A stretch of 6,572 bases of DNA from an uncultured Opitutia bacterium (GTDB taxonomy: Bacteria > Verrucomicrobiota > Verrucomicrobiia > Opitutales > UBA953). The notes below the pieces were generated by a model. It was not told where the DNA came from, ran no database searches, and was given only the letters and a program-made list of their open reading frames with translations. Position numbers and translations under genes: made by a program. The stretch is from NCBI GenBank assembly GCA_903879465.1, contig CAIRLQ010000103.1, positions 1-6,572 of the forward strand. The letters run 5' to 3'. Below, one piece after another: positions 6,194 through 6,572 of the stretch. The stretch's first letter is position 1; the number at the start of each line of letters is the position of its first letter.

Positions 6194-6277
6194 GGCTGAG
6201 GCTCGGAGGCTTACTTGACCAGAGAGATCCAGCGTTGGTTGTACTGTTGACCCGTGGGCCAGTGATGCAGCGAGGTA
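6194..6277 (-). repeat. Inverted 8-bp repeat block downstream of the oxidoreductase gene
   Basis: The segment 6198-6213 is the exact reverse complement of 1374-1389 in the array upstream of kdsD (16 bp). Further on the words gttgaccc (6246), gtgggcca (6254), gtgatgca (6262) and gcgaggta (6270) follow in 8-bp steps. The word gtgggcca also occurs at 969-976 after kdsB and is the reverse complement of tggcccac at 1304-1311. The block starts two bases after the stop codon and runs directly into the REP-like element. Confidence 0.65.
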
Positions 6278-6337
6278 GGGTCGGCACTGCGTGCCGACCT
6301 AGCTGTCTTGGGGTAGGGACGGCTCTCCGAGCCGTCC
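6274..6337 (+). repeat. REP-like element, copy 2: two GTAG-hairpins in tandem
   Basis: The first hairpin has GTAG at 6275-6278, a perfect 8-bp stem (6279-6286 with 6292-6299) and loop ctgcg. The second has GTAG at 6313-6316, a perfect 9-bp stem (6317-6325 with 6329-6337) and a 3-base loop. Positions 6274-6318 match 996-1040 at 43 of 45 bases. A GTAG immediately 5' of a short palindrome, often in pairs, is the defining layout of REP elements mobilised by REP-associated tyrosine transposases. Being just downstream of an operon, the hairpins could stabilise the 3' end of the transcript or aid termination; that is inference. Confidence 0.8.
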
Positions 6338-6357
6338 GAAGTGCAAAGGTGCACGGG

Positions 6358-6392
6358 TTAGGTGTTGGCGGTTAGCGGTTGGCGGTTGGGAA
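6358..6392 (+). repeat. Heptanucleotide tandem repeat
   Basis: Five successive 7-bp units read ttaggtg, ttggcgg, ttagcgg, ttggcgg, ttgggaa. The middle three are nearly identical. The unit count may vary between strains by replication slippage. The tandem sits between the REP hairpins and the ggtgacagg repeats and overlaps no gene. Confidence 0.75.
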
Positions 6393-6419
6393 TGTAACTG
6401 AAGCAAGGGTATCGTTTTG

Positions 6420-6499
6420 GGTGACAGGTGACGGCCATCGGGGTCGGGGAACTAATTTCAGGTGACAGGTGCCGGCCACCGGGGCATCAGCCTCTCGGG
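6420..6499 (+). repeat. Interspersed repeat 'ggtgacagg', copies 2 and 3
   Basis: Copy 2 (6420-6443) begins ggtgaca, ggtgacg, gccatcg. Copy 3 (6461-6499) begins ggtgaca, ggtgccg, gccaccg, gggcatc, agcctct. Copy 3 matches 1103-1142 at 35 of 40 bases when the base before it is included. Both copies keep a 7-bp internal phase and are in the same orientation as the copy after kdsB. Confidence 0.65.
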
Positions 6500-6572
6500 T
6501 GTCGGCCGTTCGGCCTTCGGCAATCGGGGATCGGGCGCCGGCTGCCGAAGGCTGACCGCCTGGTGGCCGAAA
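6496..6572 (+). repeat. 7-bp-phased TCGG-rich sequence with an internal inverted repeat
   Basis: From 6496 to the window edge the sequence steps in heptamers: cgggtgt, cggccgt, tcggcct, tcggcaa, tcgggga, tcgggcg, ccggctg, ccgaagg, ctgaccg. Five consecutive units from 6503 have CGG at positions 1-3 or 2-4. A perfect 10-bp inverted repeat, gccttcggca (6513-6522) with tgccgaaggc (6543-6552), could form a hairpin with a 20-base loop. The array appears to continue beyond the window. Confidence 0.5.

Larger units (their letters stand above)
6193..6572. other. 380-bp repeat-rich region after the oxidoreductase gene
   Basis: I find no credible gene here. The order of elements mirrors the spacer after kdsB: inverted octamer words, a REP-like hairpin pair, a heptamer tandem, then two copies of the ggtgacagg repeat that run into 7-bp-phased, TCGG-rich sequence reaching the window edge. 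There is no T-run after any hairpin, so termination of the operon, if it happens here, would not be by a classic intrinsic terminator. The region continues past the window. Confidence 0.75.

Noticed and set aside
6274..6337. Hairpins as a rho-independent terminator
   Set aside because: The stems are strong but no T-rich tract follows either of them, and the GTAG tetranucleotide before each fits REP elements better.
6341..6354. Mini-hairpin gtgca, aagg, tgcac
   Set aside because: A 5-bp stem is expected by chance in a region this rich in short repeats, and nothing around it suggests a role.

Overview
The window looks like chromosomal DNA of a GC-rich Gram-negative bacterium that makes a Kdo-containing outer membrane. 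It carries four genes, all on the + strand: kdsB (CMP-Kdo synthetase), kdsD/kpsF (arabinose-5-phosphate isomerase), an O-antigen ligase/polymerase-like membrane protein, and a two-domain oxidoreductase of the kind found in surface-polysaccharide clusters. None of the four starts has a Shine-Dalgarno sequence; the leaders are pyrimidine-rich. This, with the repeat-rich spacers and the protein sequences, suggests Verrucomicrobiota, probably Opitutales. That placement is inference; no marker gene is present.

Layout: 1-201 is a repeat-filled leader; 202-957 is kdsB; 958-1420 is a 463-bp spacer made largely of repeats; 1421-2395 is kdsD; 2433-4136 is the ligase-like protein; 4141-6192 is the oxidoreductase; 6193-6572 is a second repeat-rich spacer. 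The last three genes are closely packed (37-bp and 4-bp gaps) and probably form one operon. kdsB is probably its own unit or the end of an upstream one.

How the genes work together: KdsD makes arabinose 5-phosphate from ribulose 5-phosphate, the first committed step to Kdo, and KdsB activates finished Kdo as CMP-Kdo for lipid A-core assembly. The two intermediate steps (KdsA, KdsC) are not in the window. The membrane protein would join or polymerise glycan at the periplasmic side of the inner membrane, and the oxidoreductase may modify a sugar or nucleotide-sugar for the same glycan.

The least ordinary part is the non-coding DNA. Each transcription unit is bracketed by degenerate tandem repeats with an 8-bp period, in + orientation upstream (24-191 and 1296-1397) and inverted downstream (953-1000 and 6194-6277). 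Immediately outside each downstream block lies a REP-like element, a GTAG tetranucleotide followed by a hairpin, 43/45 identical between the two sites. Beyond these are sequences with a 7-bp period. The kdsB-kdsD spacer also contains an imperfect inverted repeat with arms of about 80 bp. I saw no new enzymatic or defence system in the coding part; the repeat architecture is the candidate undescribed structure.
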